From contig JACDQD010000003.1 in the NCBI GenBank assembly GCA_019843655.1, positions 2,544,925 to 2,608,924 on the forward strand: a DNA stretch of 64,000 nt. Direction: 5' to 3'. The position numbers were made by a program, and so were the translations under genes. Under the pieces are notes generated by a model that saw only the letters and a program-made list of their open reading frames with translations, was not told the DNA's origin and searched no databases. The first letter of the stretch is position 1; each line of letters begins with the position of its first letter. Of this stretch, positions 1 to 13,245 are shown piece by piece. This stretch comes from Lethocerus indicus. Taxonomy: Eukaryota; Arthropoda; Insecta; Hemiptera; Belostomatidae.

Positions 1-1251
1 TGTAAAAAATTACCGTCCAATATTTACAAATCGACATTCGGCTCCAGTCAACTAAAGGTTGGAACTGTTACTACGCCCGAAATACTGACCGTTTATGTCA
101 TAAAACACATCTTTACAAAATAGGACAGCAATAGTCTGTATTACACGTACTGACATTGAAGAACACTGTGTCGCTTATCGGTTCTGGACTATATAAGATT
201 TTTTTCCGAAAACGGTTATCGACTACAGATTTTCTCCGTGAACAGAATTAGAAGACTGAAATAATTCTTTTTTCTTTTTTCAATTAAAATACCGTAGGCG
301 GTAATTCTGTTAGCGGTTTAGGGTCCCCGAGTAATGGCGAGGGTCGGCGGGGCCTCGCGCAAAATGAAAACGTGGAAGACGCATAAACCGTTCCACCTTC
401 AAACTTCGCTCCCTCCGTCGACTTTTTCTTTTCAATCGCGAGAAGCCAATGTATATAATTGGCCGCCGCCGCCGCCGGCACTAATCCGACATTAAATCCC
501 TCAGGGGGGGAACAGAACAACAAAGCTGCGGTTTCCGACGATTCGCTTCGAAATTCACCTGAAATTGATAAACGGGAATTGACCGGGGGTGGGGAAAAAA
601 CCAGCCGAAGGACGCAAAACCAATCGAACTGCGGCCGATTACCGACGAGGCAGGCGCTTCTCAGGAACAAAGTTTAAATTGGACTAATAAACCATTTTCT
701 ATTTTGTTTTCAACTGTTTTCAGCGCCACAAATGTAAAATACAATAGGCGAAATTGATGTTCGAGTAGTCCCGTTAAAGAGTGGAGAATAACCCACTGGT
801 TTTCCCCCCTTGTTTTAATGTAATTTATTTATTTTTCCGGTATGCTTAGATCAGGTGTTAGATTCATTTTCAGGACTCAGTAAGGGACGTTGGAATGTCA
901 TGATTAGGGTTATATAGTAGAGTTATATGAAGAAGATTCTTTTGCGCGCGTTATCATTGAAGAGCCCGAAAAAATCTAACTCTAACGGCCAGTGTGGCAC
1001 GAAGGAAACCGCGGACGTATATCCGGAAAACTGTCAATAAAAACCTGTTCCGAGAGTGTGGAAGAGGCCGCTTTTCCCGACGACGGGAAACTATTGTTCT
1101 ATCGGCGTCGTCGATGCAGTAATTTTCCATGTCGTTGGGCCCCGGAGAGCCGCGCCGATAGAATCTAGATTCTTTTCCGTCTTTTTTTCCTCTTCATTCC
1201 CTTTTCCCTCTCTTCGTTCTGTTCTCCGTTTACGAACCTAACGGTGAACGG

Positions 1252-1254
<3 letters not shown>
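1..1254. other. No gene seen; intronic or intergenic
   Basis: Unique-looking AT-moderate sequence. Short open frames on both strands at 284-677 overlap and are antisense shadows of one another, with no recognisable product. Confidence 0.6.

Positions 1255-1297
<43 letters not shown>
1255..1297. repeat. (GA)n microsatellite
   Basis: Nearly pure GA dinucleotide run with two GG interruptions at its right end. Confidence 0.95.
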
Positions 1298-3589
1298 CCC
1301 ACCATATAACGATGGTCGATCATAGAGAATCATTTACATAAATGACTCCGCTTTCTTTTCCCCCTTTTTGTTTTTTTTTTCTTACGCACCGCCACCGCAT
1401 AGCCCGCCTCGAAAAAGGGTTACTGTCAGCGGCGGTTTCGAAATTAGCCGCGAAGATATTCTCTGTTTTTTTTTAGGTCAGCCCGAAGGAATCCTTAACA
1501 GGACTCCTGCGTTAAGGAAGAAAGCCAACCGACGAAATTGGCGGGTTGGAATATAGTAGATTTCGTGTGTTTCTGTCTCCACGCTGACAGTACGAGTGAC
1601 AGTGACAGTGCAGTGACGATGCCTGAACAAAAATCCAAAGTGCCAAAAGTGACTAACATCGCTACTGAAGATGGCGAGCCGGTCTAGCAAAAGACGAAAC
1701 CAGCGAGAGGAGACAGAAACACACGAAATCTACGTTACTTTTTGGTTGAACTTTGTCAACATTTAACTAAATATTCAAATGAAAACATAACGAATCATCA
1801 CTGTCATCATCATTAGTAACATCAATATTACTAGTTCTCCTCTGAAGTGGGGAGGATGCCTATTGAGGTACGCCCAATCAATGCGCGTAATTATTATAAT
1901 TATTACAGTGCCAACCTAGTTGTTATTGACGAACGCCGGTGACCCGGAGTGCGATCTAGAAAATGGAGACTCCCGTATTGAACGCCGGGACCAGAGGAGG
2001 CTGTGGAGAAGTAGGATGTGGATGACCTTTGATGGTGAGATGAGGATGAGGAGGAGGGGAGGAGGAGGAGGGGAAGGAGGAGGGCCCGAAGATTAGGGGT
2101 AAAGTGAGGGGGGGGGGGAGCGGTACCGTTGGCCACCGCCACCACCAAAATAGCCCCCCCCCCCTGGTTACCTTGTCCCCTAATCAATAGGACACACCAA
2201 AGACCGAGGGGGGCAGAAAAAATGAGGGGGGGGGCACGGTATTAGGGATGCTGATCTGTTTAGATTTATACACAGAAAGTATAAACAGTATAACATTTCA
2301 TACCAAAAAGGTTTTCTCTGTCTTTCTTATTAGTTACTTAACTGGTTTTGGTATTTTTATCGGGACTGTGTGTATCTCAGAGTGACATTATCTTACTATG
2401 AATGATAACTTCTGATTGTAACTTTTAGATAATTCTTATACGGTAGGAATGTCACCGTATAGCTGAGTTAACGTTGCAGTAATCGTGGAAAACTATAGAG
2501 TGTAAAATTTCAAATTTTAAAATTCAAAAGAAGTCGAGATATTCATCCGGGATCCTTTGCCGGCTACGTCATCGTCACTTTCAACGCCAAGCTCACTAAC
2601 CCCAGGAACTTTTGCTCTTGTTAGCCAAATTATCCTGCCGAGAGAAATACCCATTTCGATAACGAGGTAATCGTTTTTGAATTTGATTTAGAAACTCATT
2701 TAGAAACTTATTTACACATAGTTTTATTTAATCGTACGAAGCTTTCCGATAAGTGCGATATCACGAGATCTGGGCGAGAGTGATACATCGAAGTGGATCA
2801 GCGTCGTCTATTGCACCCCCTTTTTTGTAACAGGTCTTATTATTATTAGAAGAGACTCCTTTAGTTGGGGGCCGGTGGCCCTGACCTAAGCTCTAAGATG
2901 GCCGTTTCCTACCGATCCGTGGACCAGTTCCGCCCCGGGCCAAACCCCCGCCCGCCCCTACAGACGTTTCGGAACTCCCCTGCACGTCATCATGAAGGAC
3001 ATTCCATTTTCACCCTACGGTCGTGCCGGCGTTAAAACCTAAAACTATAAACCTGACTGGAATGTCAATTTTCTTTTCTCACTCCTACCTCAATTCGGAA
3101 AAACGCAAATACACTTTAATTGGGATCGAATGCATTCATATGGTGGGAGACGTGATAAGTTGCTTTGAAAAATGTTTTCCTGAATAGAAAGGCTGTTAAA
3201 TCTGGGCTTAACATACCTCACACTATCTTACACTACATTACTGCGTTCCATTACAGAGCGATATCCCGAGAGCCACCGCAAAATATCGAATTAGCCAATA
3301 CTTTTGAGTTCAATGGTTATTGGGTGGTTACGATGGAGTAAACGGACGATACATTTTATCCGGACCTGAGCGATTATCGCAATGCATTCTATATTGGGTG
3401 TTTGTGGTGTAATACACGATATCCAAGACGCCACTGTTTTAACACTAACAACTTAAACAGACAAGGATTTGATGCAAAGAACAGAGGGGCCGAAAGTAGC
3501 CGTCCTCTCCTCCCTGAGATGGGGCCACTTCGTGCCAAACCCGAGGCGTGAATACTGAATTTCCACAAGGGTGTGCGCCCGGCTTTTAC
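1298..3589. other. No gene seen; presumed intron of the osp homologue
   Basis: Apart from the purine/homopolymer tract at 2036-2164 and another 9-G run at 2226-2234, nothing recognisable. Open frames are short and low in complexity. Confidence 0.5.
2036..2164. repeat. GGA-rich purine tract plus G11 and C11 homopolymers
   Basis: A strand-asymmetric GGA/GGGA tract (2036-2096) is followed by an 11-G run at 2108-2118 and an 11-C run at 2154-2164. The two runs could pair as a hairpin around a 35-nt loop. No gene. Confidence 0.9.
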
Positions 3590-3668
3590 CTCCGCGATAC
3601 GCGGGGTAAATGGTCGTTGAACTCCGGGGTACACCACCTACCTGTTCAAGGGAAGGGAGGGAATGCAT
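3590..3668 (-). promoter_or_regulatory. Candidate recursive splice site D with 52-nt cryptic exon
   Basis: The minus strand reads TTCCCTTGAACAG|GTAGGT (junction 3642|3641) after an almost pure pyrimidine run (3646-3662). A second donor CGGAG|GTAAAA at 3590|3589 would bound a 52-nt RS-exon. The first donor (GTAGGT) is weaker than at sites A and B. Unlike those, this cryptic exon is open from its first base, so a genuine small exon is an alternative, although I recognise no protein in it. It lies 15.6 kb beyond site B. Confidence 0.35.
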
Positions 3669-6600
3669 CGGGCGGAAGGCACGTACCCGGGGCTTAATCG
3701 ACCGCTTTATTATGCGTTGGAGGAAAATTCAACATTGTCTACTCTCAACCCCCCCCGCAACATTTATCTTGACATCTCGTACGTTTACATTTCAATTTCA
3801 ATTTTGTCCCAATCCAATCAATTTCCAATGTTTCGGAATGAGCGGATACTTTTTTTGAAACCTTTCCAACTGACAACAAAAGCAATGAACAATAAAAGTT
3901 GAGAGGAGATCTACTTCATTATGCGTATACTCCTACACTTTGGGTGTTAAGTCCGAGGCACGTTAAGTGTTAAGGTTTAGACGAAGCTTAACGAATGCAG
4001 TCCTAACTGGAACAGCAATACCAACGCTACCGGTTTTACTTCTGGCTGACGGTGAGGTCATAACAAGTGGTCTTATGACCCGTTACATCAGAAGTAGTGG
4101 TAGCATAAAAATTACTATTTAAAGGGAGGTAATATAACGTAAATTTCATTTACGACGGTGTTCTTAAAATTCTTACGCTTAGATAAAAAATAGTTTGTAC
4201 ATTTCTTTAACATCCCTCCCCTTTCTAGACATCAAATTCAAGGGAACCGGTTGTTAAATATATTTAATATCGTTATAATCTGTGTTCGGAATTATACTGA
4301 AAGCTGTGTAAAACCGGAGAAATAAGCCGAAGAAGGTCGGGCCTATCGGAACTGGGCTCGGTGTGGAGGGTACCGCCGACCCAGTTCTCCGCTCATCAAT
4401 ATGCCGGACCTGCCGGCCACTCCATTCAAAGAACCATTGTCCAAATCCCGACGGGGCCACAAATCCGCCTCACTCCCCGCTTCCAAACGCGGACAGTGGA
4501 TGAACCTCCCCCGAAAAAAAGGCCGACGACCTCTTGGTGGGGGGTGGACCATATAATTTCCAACCCAAAAAACTGTTAACGTTACCCCTTCTGAGGCCGC
4601 TACTACCGCTTTATCTCCTCGTACTATTTAAAAATTGTAATTATAATGTTCTAGTTAAAATGTTTACCAGCAAATAAATTGTATTACCGATAACCGGTGA
4701 TAAACGGAAACTTCCAATTTCGACGATAGAGTGCGCGCGTTTATCCATCCACTACCTATTTAAGTATTTCCAGTTTTATGTTCCATTCTAATAATTACAA
4801 TTATTATATACTGTATTTAAGGTTTAAGGTACTTAAGCAAGGGTTCCCCCCGCTATTCCAGGATTTGACCCTGTTCACCTGTCGGTGGGACCGGCACCAA
4901 TTAGACTTTGTCTTTAATTTTTTTTTCCACTCTGAAATCGAATCCGCCTCGCACTTTCACTTTCCCGCGAAAATCCTTCACTTTTTGTTAATTCATTGGA
5001 GCGGGGGGGAGGGGGGATGGCGGCCGTGTGCCCCCCAACTGCTACTTCGTTCATTAGCCACTCCGTTATCCGTTAAACCGGGATCTCCCGTAACGAACTA
5101 TGGGGCCCGCCTCTATGTAAATGTATTCAGTGAAAGGGGCCTCAATAATAATATAATTATTATGAAAATCCGTGGAAGCCGCCTCGGTTGCTGCACGTGT
5201 GCGAAAAATGCTAACGGCCTATTGAGATGGAAAGCGGATTACCGGCGCGCGAGAGTTCATTCTTGTTCTCGAAAAATTTATTCAGATTCGGTAAAGAAGA
5301 ATTCAAGGCTACTCTATTTTCCCCGAAGATAATCTCTTTCTTTCCACTGTGTTCCTACCCGGAAATTCCGGCGGTACAGAATATTTTATAAATAAGTCCC
5401 TCCTTTCTCTCATTACTCGGGGAGAACTTCGGGAACATTCCAGGCCGGGTAAGCAACATGTACCGGACAGTAGACGCAGTAACAGTAACTCCGCAATTCC
5501 GACAGAGAAGACGTAAATCAGCGTATTTAGGATACGGAAGTCTGGAATAAATATTTTGATCCCGAAAATAAATTTAGCGAAATAAAATGCAAAAAAACGG
5601 TTCGGGACGCGTATCGTAAATACATTTCTATCTACGCGTTATCAGTTACAGCCGTTTTTACGGTAATCAGAATTCGATAAGCGTAATCGTATCTGAATTC
5701 GATGTTTTCGTAACACTTTCCGTTTCTTTCGCGGGAATTCAGCAAGGGCGATTCGCGGTCATGTGTCATTGTGCCAGTTGAAGGGTTCTAAAAAGAGGTT
5801 GCGACTGCGTGCCAGTTTTCAGAGATTTTCGGAATTCTATTTAAGGCCGAGTGTTGAGTGTTGTGGAGGAGAGAGTTGGGGCGGAAGTGCCGGACATTAT
5901 TCTCGGAAGGGCTCCTCGCCGGCCGCCCACTTATTTACGACACCCTTAACGCGCACAATTCACCATCTTATAAGTTTCAGCTGGACATTTCAAAAGCCTT
6001 AAAAAGGAATTCGCCTAAAGTGTCAACACTTAAGGTAGAAAGGATAGCTAAAAAAGAGTAGGTCTCGATGACCCAGCATTCATGCAACTATTACCTTTCA
6101 GAAATTCTAAAAATCAAGTCAAGTTAAGGCACAAGTGCTTTTTAAATTTTACAACGTTTTGGAATACATACTGTCACATGTTGACATCTACCACGCCGCC
6201 AAAACCGGTCTAGCAAGAATCGCGGTATTCTCCATTTCAACAGAAAGACCTAACCACATAAATATTTTATGCCAATTCCCGTATACTACTAACACGCAAT
6301 TCTAGCCAACCGATGATATAGAGTATAGAAATACATGGCGTTAAATAATACTACATTCGAAGTATCACTTAAACAGAAATCTGTATAAGTGCTATATACA
6401 TTTACTAAATTTCCTCCTAAAATTCTATATTCGCATAATTTAACATTCAGTTTATACTTAAAGCACTTTATTTTACTTCGCCAACCAGCAATAGGGGAAA
6501 TGATCTGATATTAGATATTTAAAATGTTATGTTTGCCCGAGCCAATATTCGTCAGGAAAATAATGGGTATTTTATGTTTATGAAAGTTTTAATCCCAAGT

Positions 6601-9600
6601 TCCTCTTCATTCTGGGTTTATTATCCTCCCCTAGTTTCCCGGCAAAGCTCACCCCCCTGTTCGTCCGACCACGACGATATTATTAAAACGCTTTCCTCAG
6701 CGTTGGGCCAAATCGAGCCACCGCCCGGAAAGGCTGGCGGATCGAGTGTCGGATAACAGTATCCGGATCTGAAACGGTTGCAGCAATTAGTTTCCAGACC
6801 GATTTCAAACCGGGTTCGCGATAATGGAGCCCGGCATTATTAATCCGTTCGGGAATTGGAAGAAGAAGAAGAAAGCCGAACGGGTATATCTATTCGTGAA
6901 ATTGGAAAGACAAAAATTATAAGACCGCACGTAATGAGAAAAAGGCGAGGGGCAAATAGCGTTCCGCGAAGGAAATCTCCGTTCGACAGCTTGTGTCCAC
7001 GCCGCCGCCGGGTAATTTATGCATTCGAATACTCGACCATACCCGTCTGTTATTAGAGCAAAATTGAAATTCCTCTCCTTTTTTTCTGTACGCGTTGTAC
7101 ACACATTCAACTGGAAATTGGTCGCGCCATTACCTCACGCCGCGTTTCCACAGCCGCGATTACGTCTAGAACCAGTGATGAGAGAAACGGGTCGGATAAT
7201 CGACCGTGAAAAATCATGATAAGCCTGTTAATACGTAAATGGGATCTGCATTCGGCGATTCGAGACGCGGTTCGATCCTCCGACAAAATTTTAACCCCAG
7301 CTTACTCAGTAGATATTTTAAATACCCTTAACGATATTTAAGAGATTTTCCCGATGGGATAAACCTAGCGAGATGAACTGGAGGCATTATTCAATGCAAA
7401 TGATCCGACGGGCGTACGGACGTCGAACAAGACATTTGAGTCGCAATTTGACTTTGATTGCATCGCAGCAACATCGGCCGGGCTCGCGATTTTATCCCTT
7501 TAATTAGGGACCTGCTATTTTTATCGTCCCATTTTCAAGCGCCGGTCATCGTAACGGATTTCGAACCCGTCCGTTGGGGCAAATAAGAGAGTCCGCGGGG
7601 AAATCTACTCCTCGGACGGCCAATTTTCCACACCAATTCGCCAATATCAATTAGATTAGAGGAACGCTTGAATTCCGGTACAATGGTTAGTGGTAGGCTA
7701 TTTTTATAACCGGACTAGAAGTCCGTCCCGACCGATTCCGATTAGAGGCCGATCACTGGGAAATTCAACGAAAGGTTGAACGGTCCGGTTGCGAGGAACC
7801 GAGAGTGAGTCAGCCAGGTGAAGTACGCGGCCAATACCGGACCCAGCTTTCGAAAGAGAATCTTTCTTTTATATTATTTGATGACACTCGAGAAAACATT
7901 ATATACTGTAATAATAACATAATCCTGAACAGGAGGCTTAACGAATGAGTAGACGACCGACACACTTAGTTATTTCCCGACCTCTCAATACCGGTAGGCT
8001 CAGGATCTCGTCACTTTCCTCTAAGAAAGTTTTCTCTTCAGATATGCGTGAACGGCAATTATAAATATTTTGTCCAGAAATTCCAAAATAAACATTTGAG
8101 ACTGTTAAAACAGGGCGACCGCCCAGTCCGCGGTGGTGATAGACCGTCGTACAGCGTTTTTCCGCCGCCCCGGGTCTTAATTCGATTGGAGTCTCAAGTT
8201 GGCTCTAAACCGCTGTGACTTGCGGTCGAAAAAGACTTCGCGGCCCGTCTTTTTTTCTTTTTTTTTCGCCATGACGAGGGACTCTTCACACGCTGCTGCC
8301 TCACCGAAGTTTTCGGTGCCGGAGAAAAACAAAACAGTCGACAAGAAACAATCGTCCGATACCACACCTTCCGTATTTTTCCCACCTGGCACACCACATG
8401 AATTTTTTTTTTTGCCGCCCCATTCCTCCTCGCTGCCGAAATTCGGAACCAAGCCGTAAGAAAAGGCGTCGAATTCCTTCCGAAATTCCTATTAAAAGGA
8501 ACATATAGGATCCTAATATTTTGTTCCAATAATTTTTCTGTCGCGTCACAACGCTTTGAATGTCTAAAAATTTAAATCACCATTAACTTCCTGTAGTATC
8601 GCCGGTGAACACTTCAGTGTTCATCCCCTGATATACCGGGATTTTTTCCGTATTCGAAAAAAACCCGAGCGAGCCGCCCCACTGGAAGGTTTTTTTTTGC
8701 ACCCTCTACACAATTTCACGATATCGTGACCGGGAATTTCGATTTCTCGACGCTCCCTTTTCATTCGGACAATAATAAATTTTCCCAACGCCGGATACAG
8801 TGGGCCCGGCGTAATGAGACGTTGTAATTCAGAAACGGCGGAGAGAAATATGCGGTGACATAATACAGGTGTGGACCGGCCATATGAACATTGCATTCCC
8901 ACGATTAAAGTGTCTACAGTGAAAATATTCTATTCTCGTCAGACCCAGATTAATTGCACTAGACAAAATCCGCGTTTTATGAAAAAAAATTATATTTAGA
9001 ATGTAAATTTAGATGAAAAAAAAACAAGCAATTAATAGTGGAAACTATATTTATATATTACCCGCGCATTATTTATGGATATATTCGTAATAAATTCAGA
9101 CGTCAAATAAAACATTCGCCCACGAGGTTGTTTTTTAATTTCTCATTTGGCCCGCTCAAATAAATAGGAATTGTCCTTTGTTTCTGTCTCTCAAAAATAA
9201 AAAAAAATTTTCTGTTAAATCCATTATCTGCCCGTCAGTGAAAACCTCTGATCGATCGATAGAAGGATCGATAGTGTAAAAATAAAGTAGAAAACAAGAA
9301 AGAAAATGGCACTTTCTCCGCGACATATGAAAACAATTAATGTCCACCCGGAGATCGGTTAATTGATGGGCCGAATACCGGTTTGATTTTGAGGGGGAGG
9401 AGGGGGGCACCGTTCGCTAAAACGGTGGGCGTCATTTAGGCGTCCACCGTTAAAAAGGAACAACAAGAAGAACGGATAAAAAAGGAGACGGAGAGGAATT
9501 AACATTAATTTCATGAATTATTAAACAATAATTCTACGGCCAACTGTTTGTTGGTCGCGTCACCAACCGCCGCCGCCACCACCAAAATAACCATCACCAT

Positions 9601-12600
9601 CACCATCACCATCACCGATACACGGCTCTTCCGCCTCCGTATCCAAATCCCACGTCTCCCGGCCAACACGAAACAGTCTGCAATTAGCCCTCCCCCGTAT
9701 ATTAATTTACAGACGAAGACGGTTAACCCAATATGTGGCACAAACGATGCGAATAACCATTATTTTTTTATTAATTTTTTTATTTCTGAAACCTTGACTC
9801 CGTTGGCCTCGATCGGCTATAGGCTCCTGCAATTTATAAAACCGTGTCTATTTTCAATAAGACATTACGGCAAGTGCAATTCGATTATGGATCGTTAGTC
9901 ACGTTAGTCAAAGTGACGCCATACCTTTTCAATATTTGACCCTACATAGAACAGGAACTGATATAATAAAATGGAATCGGCAAAGATATGATTGTCTGTT
10001 TAGTTAATAAATAAGATGCATAATATTATGGTATTTTATGTGAATCAAGCAACGCACTGGCAACAGGCTTTTTTTTTGGTAATCCAATCAGTCCTCGTAT
10101 AAAATATTTCAAAATCAAAATCATACTGGTATAGAGCGCTGTTCAATAGCTAAACGTGCTGATAACGCCTTATGAAAACTATGAAGCCGGCTGATGCATT
10201 CAACGAATGTTGAAGTGGACAGAGACGTGGAATCTAAATATAAATTTTAGCATGTAAGAAAAACCATCCGCTCTAAGTCAACTGCCGAAACTGCAGTTTG
10301 TACCTTGTTAAGATGGATGAAAACGATAAGGAGGAACTTACTTATTTAGAACAGTGTACGTTCTACAGCGGCGTAGTCCAATTAAAGAACTCGAGAGATA
10401 TGCACGACTGTGCTATGTGCGCGGATAAGTGCATATCGCAATCAGTAAGAAACGGATAAGAAACAATCTCAAACAGGGCGGGGGAGAGGAGAGAGACTTT
10501 TCATGAGATTTCCTAATTCGGAAACCTACATTTTCTTCTTTTTTTTTACAAACCAGTTATTAGATCTAATTTCCTGCTTCCAGATAACAAGCGGCCGGAT
10601 AATAGTGACTAATCATAGCGGAGGGTTAATTGAACCGTGTTTATTATCCACTCGTGTCTATAATTCATCGACTTATACGAAGCATCATCATGGCGGTGCC
10701 GGAATTTAAGCTCTGAACTGGGTTTACGGTAAAACGGCAGCGGCCATCAAGAGTTGAAGAAGAGAAATGCGAATGAAATAAAATTTCCTTTACTGTATCG
10801 CAATCACGCTTCTCAATATCATCGCGACCGGTCTAGTTTACTGGCAAATAGACCGGAAGAAATAGACCTCATAAAAGTATTGACCCGATATAAAAATCCG
10901 AACACTGAAGCTGTTAGATTAGACAACTCGTTTTATGTATTACAGACTATACGTTGTATAGACTCTCGCACGCCCTGCATACAAATGAACGTTATCTACG
11001 TATCTGGCCGTTAAATTAGACAACGTTGGCCCATGTCGAAATGTTGCCGAGGAACAAGATAACAGAATATGTCGACTCCACCTATTAATGTTCTCTTATC
11101 AATTTAGAGCGTATTGTTCAAATTCAATTTGCTAGGGAAAAATTTTCGTTTAACGAAATTCCTATAATACGCCGTAAACATTATGAACGTATAGCTTATG
11201 ACTTGCAGTTTGTGCCAGCGATGATTGGCCGATATATCTCCAGCCAATTTTTCAACGATGAAACAATCTACTCTAGCAACAAACAACTTTTTATACTTTT
11301 CCGTTCGCAGTTTAATAATACTGCAAATTACAATATTCAATCAATCGATAAGAAAGAAGGGGATGGAAGCGGTAGGAGGAAGCAAAAAAGTGGACGTCAA
11401 TTTACTACAGTCTGCCGACACCATGAGCGGCTGTCGAACGAGATAAGACACACGAGGAGCTAATAAGTCAACAGCCGCTTCGAGCTCGGCTTACATAACT
11501 TTGTCCCCGGCTCGAATAAGCAGGGAAGAAAAAGTTCGAAGAGCGAGACGTACGGGCGAATCCTGCAGTGGGCGAACCGACAATAACTGTTGGCGGACAT
11601 AAAAAAACCGACCAACAGGCGGGGGGGGGATAGCTTTATACAGGACATCGAGTCCTGTTAGATCTGCCGATGCTAACTTTAGAATAGTGCGTCGCCCCGA
11701 ACCTCCAGCCATAACTCAACCCGCTCGCTCAACATCACTCACACCGAACAGGTGCAGAGTGGCTGATATTAGGCAAAGGACATTACAGGTAGACCCCTTT
11801 AAACATTGTTATAATCCTATTTTTCATCTATAAATACTTATATACAGATAGGTATAGATTTTTCTAGGCGTTTCTTCAACTTTTTCCCACCTAAAAAAAA
11901 TCAAAGACAGGTTTGTGCTATCGGTATAATATTTAATATACAGTGAATTTACTCCTAGAGATCATAGAAACCCTGTTAACAGTTAATCTAATAGCGTAAA
12001 ATCCAACAATATACGCGATCCCACCGGAAGTTAGTTTTAATTACATATTGTTCAAGTGCAAAGTCACTAATGGGATACATGATGTTACGCGAAGGGAGAA
12101 TACAACTGTGTCAGTATTAGAACGTGGCAGTGAGCCCAATGCCAAATTGCGTCCTCAGTTATGTCCATAACGGTCTTGACTTGTTTTTCGTCCGGTTCCT
12201 AGCTAAATAAGAGATTTATTGGCCAATCGCCCGACCGATTAGTTAGCCCTAAACGGGCATAATTAACGGGAACGATGTTCTTTCCGGTGTTTCACGAAAT
12301 CGGACCGGAGTCCGGTTGATGCTGAGAAAGAGGGAAGGGGGGGGGGAAGGATGGAGGGGAAACCGAGGAGCGGAGGCGGAGGTGAACACGTTTCGCCATT
12401 AGATCTGAAGAATGAAGTCCACTTAGAAATTCCAGCATTCTTGGCAGCTCTCCTCCTCATTCCCGGCGGGCCCGTCCCCGCACTCAAATCCAATCATTCC
12501 CCGGCACAAAATTCTCAACTAAACTAAGTTTTCACCGAGGGACAGTATTCGTTCGGCATAACGAATATTTTTCATTTCGAGTTTGGCAATTCGAGTCCGT

Positions 12601-12714
12601 AAAAAACGACCAATGAACTCTTTTAACGACGGAAACTGGTCCTTTATGTCCAGTTTATTTTGTTTGCTAAATTACCGTTCCATTAGCGACGGCCAAAAAT
12701 TTCTTCATTCCTTA
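3669..12714. other. 9-kb stretch without a recognised gene; presumed intron
   Basis: The longest open frame (4778-5332, plus, 184 codons) has no resemblance to a known family and no splice-site support. The only repeats recorded are the CCATCA tract at 9591-9617 and homopolymers such as the G10 at 12337-12346. Confidence 0.5.
9591..9617. repeat. (CCATCA)n microsatellite
   Basis: Tandem CCATCA units. They produce an Ile-Thr repeat when read in an open frame, which is not a gene. Confidence 0.9.
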
Positions 12715-13245
12715 AGACCATTCGCCAATGATCCGGCCCTCTACTCTAAAAACGCGATACAGATGATCGTAATAAATTGGAATTGTAAAGAGATGAAGAC
12801 AAACGCGTCTATAAAACGAAGCTATCCTCTTTATAAACAACACAGTACTCCGAATCCGGAACAGAGGCGCGCCCCTAAAGAAATCGGTCAAGTACCTTGG
12901 ACTACATCTAGATGAAAAATTGGTGCCGTCGACGCATATAGAGGCTGTAAACCAGCGGGCCAAAAGCAAAAACAAATAAGGCTCTCTCTACAGCCTTCTC
13001 ATGTCCGAGATTCGAGGAGGAGCCGAGGTCGAAACTGACCCCCAGTTGAAAACTATCAAGTGGCCATACCTTCTTTAGGCGTGTCCTGTACACGCGTACG
13101 GGCTTACTGACATCCAAACTGAACGAATTCCCTGTCATCCTCCTGCCAGTTACAGCCAAAAACCAAAAAAGGAATCCTCATTTTTCTGTATTCACTACGC
13201 GCGATTTTGCCTTCGCCGATATGCCTTCCTAAATTATATTAGGAA
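12715..13245 (+). mobile_element. Decayed Jockey-like non-LTR retrotransposon, reverse transcriptase fragment
   Basis: Across three forward frames this region carries the order typical of Jockey-clade ORF2. A degraded active-site block with FANDPALYSKN (where F-A-D-D is expected) lies near 12720. Next comes SVKYLGLHLDEKLVPSTHIE starting at 12884, the conserved block just after the catalytic domain, then LYSLLMSE, and then WPYLL-stop-ACPVHAY near 13060-13090. At least two frame changes and two stops (TAA after AKSKNK, TAG in the last block) show it is dead. The first catalytic aspartate position reads N. It is more diverged than, and a different family from, the copies at 39.7, 48.4 and 51.6 kb. 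No target duplication or poly(A) end was found. It is antisense to the host gene. Confidence 0.75.

Noticed and set aside
4778..5332. 184-codon open frame, plus strand
   Set aside because: Composition-biased, no family resemblance, no supporting splice sites.
7255..7300. Possible tRNA at CGCGGTTCGATCCTCCG
   Set aside because: One base short of the B-box consensus, and no cloverleaf arms or A box found.
9548..9898. Open frame with an Ile-Thr repeat
   Set aside because: The repeat is just the CCATCA microsatellite read in frame.
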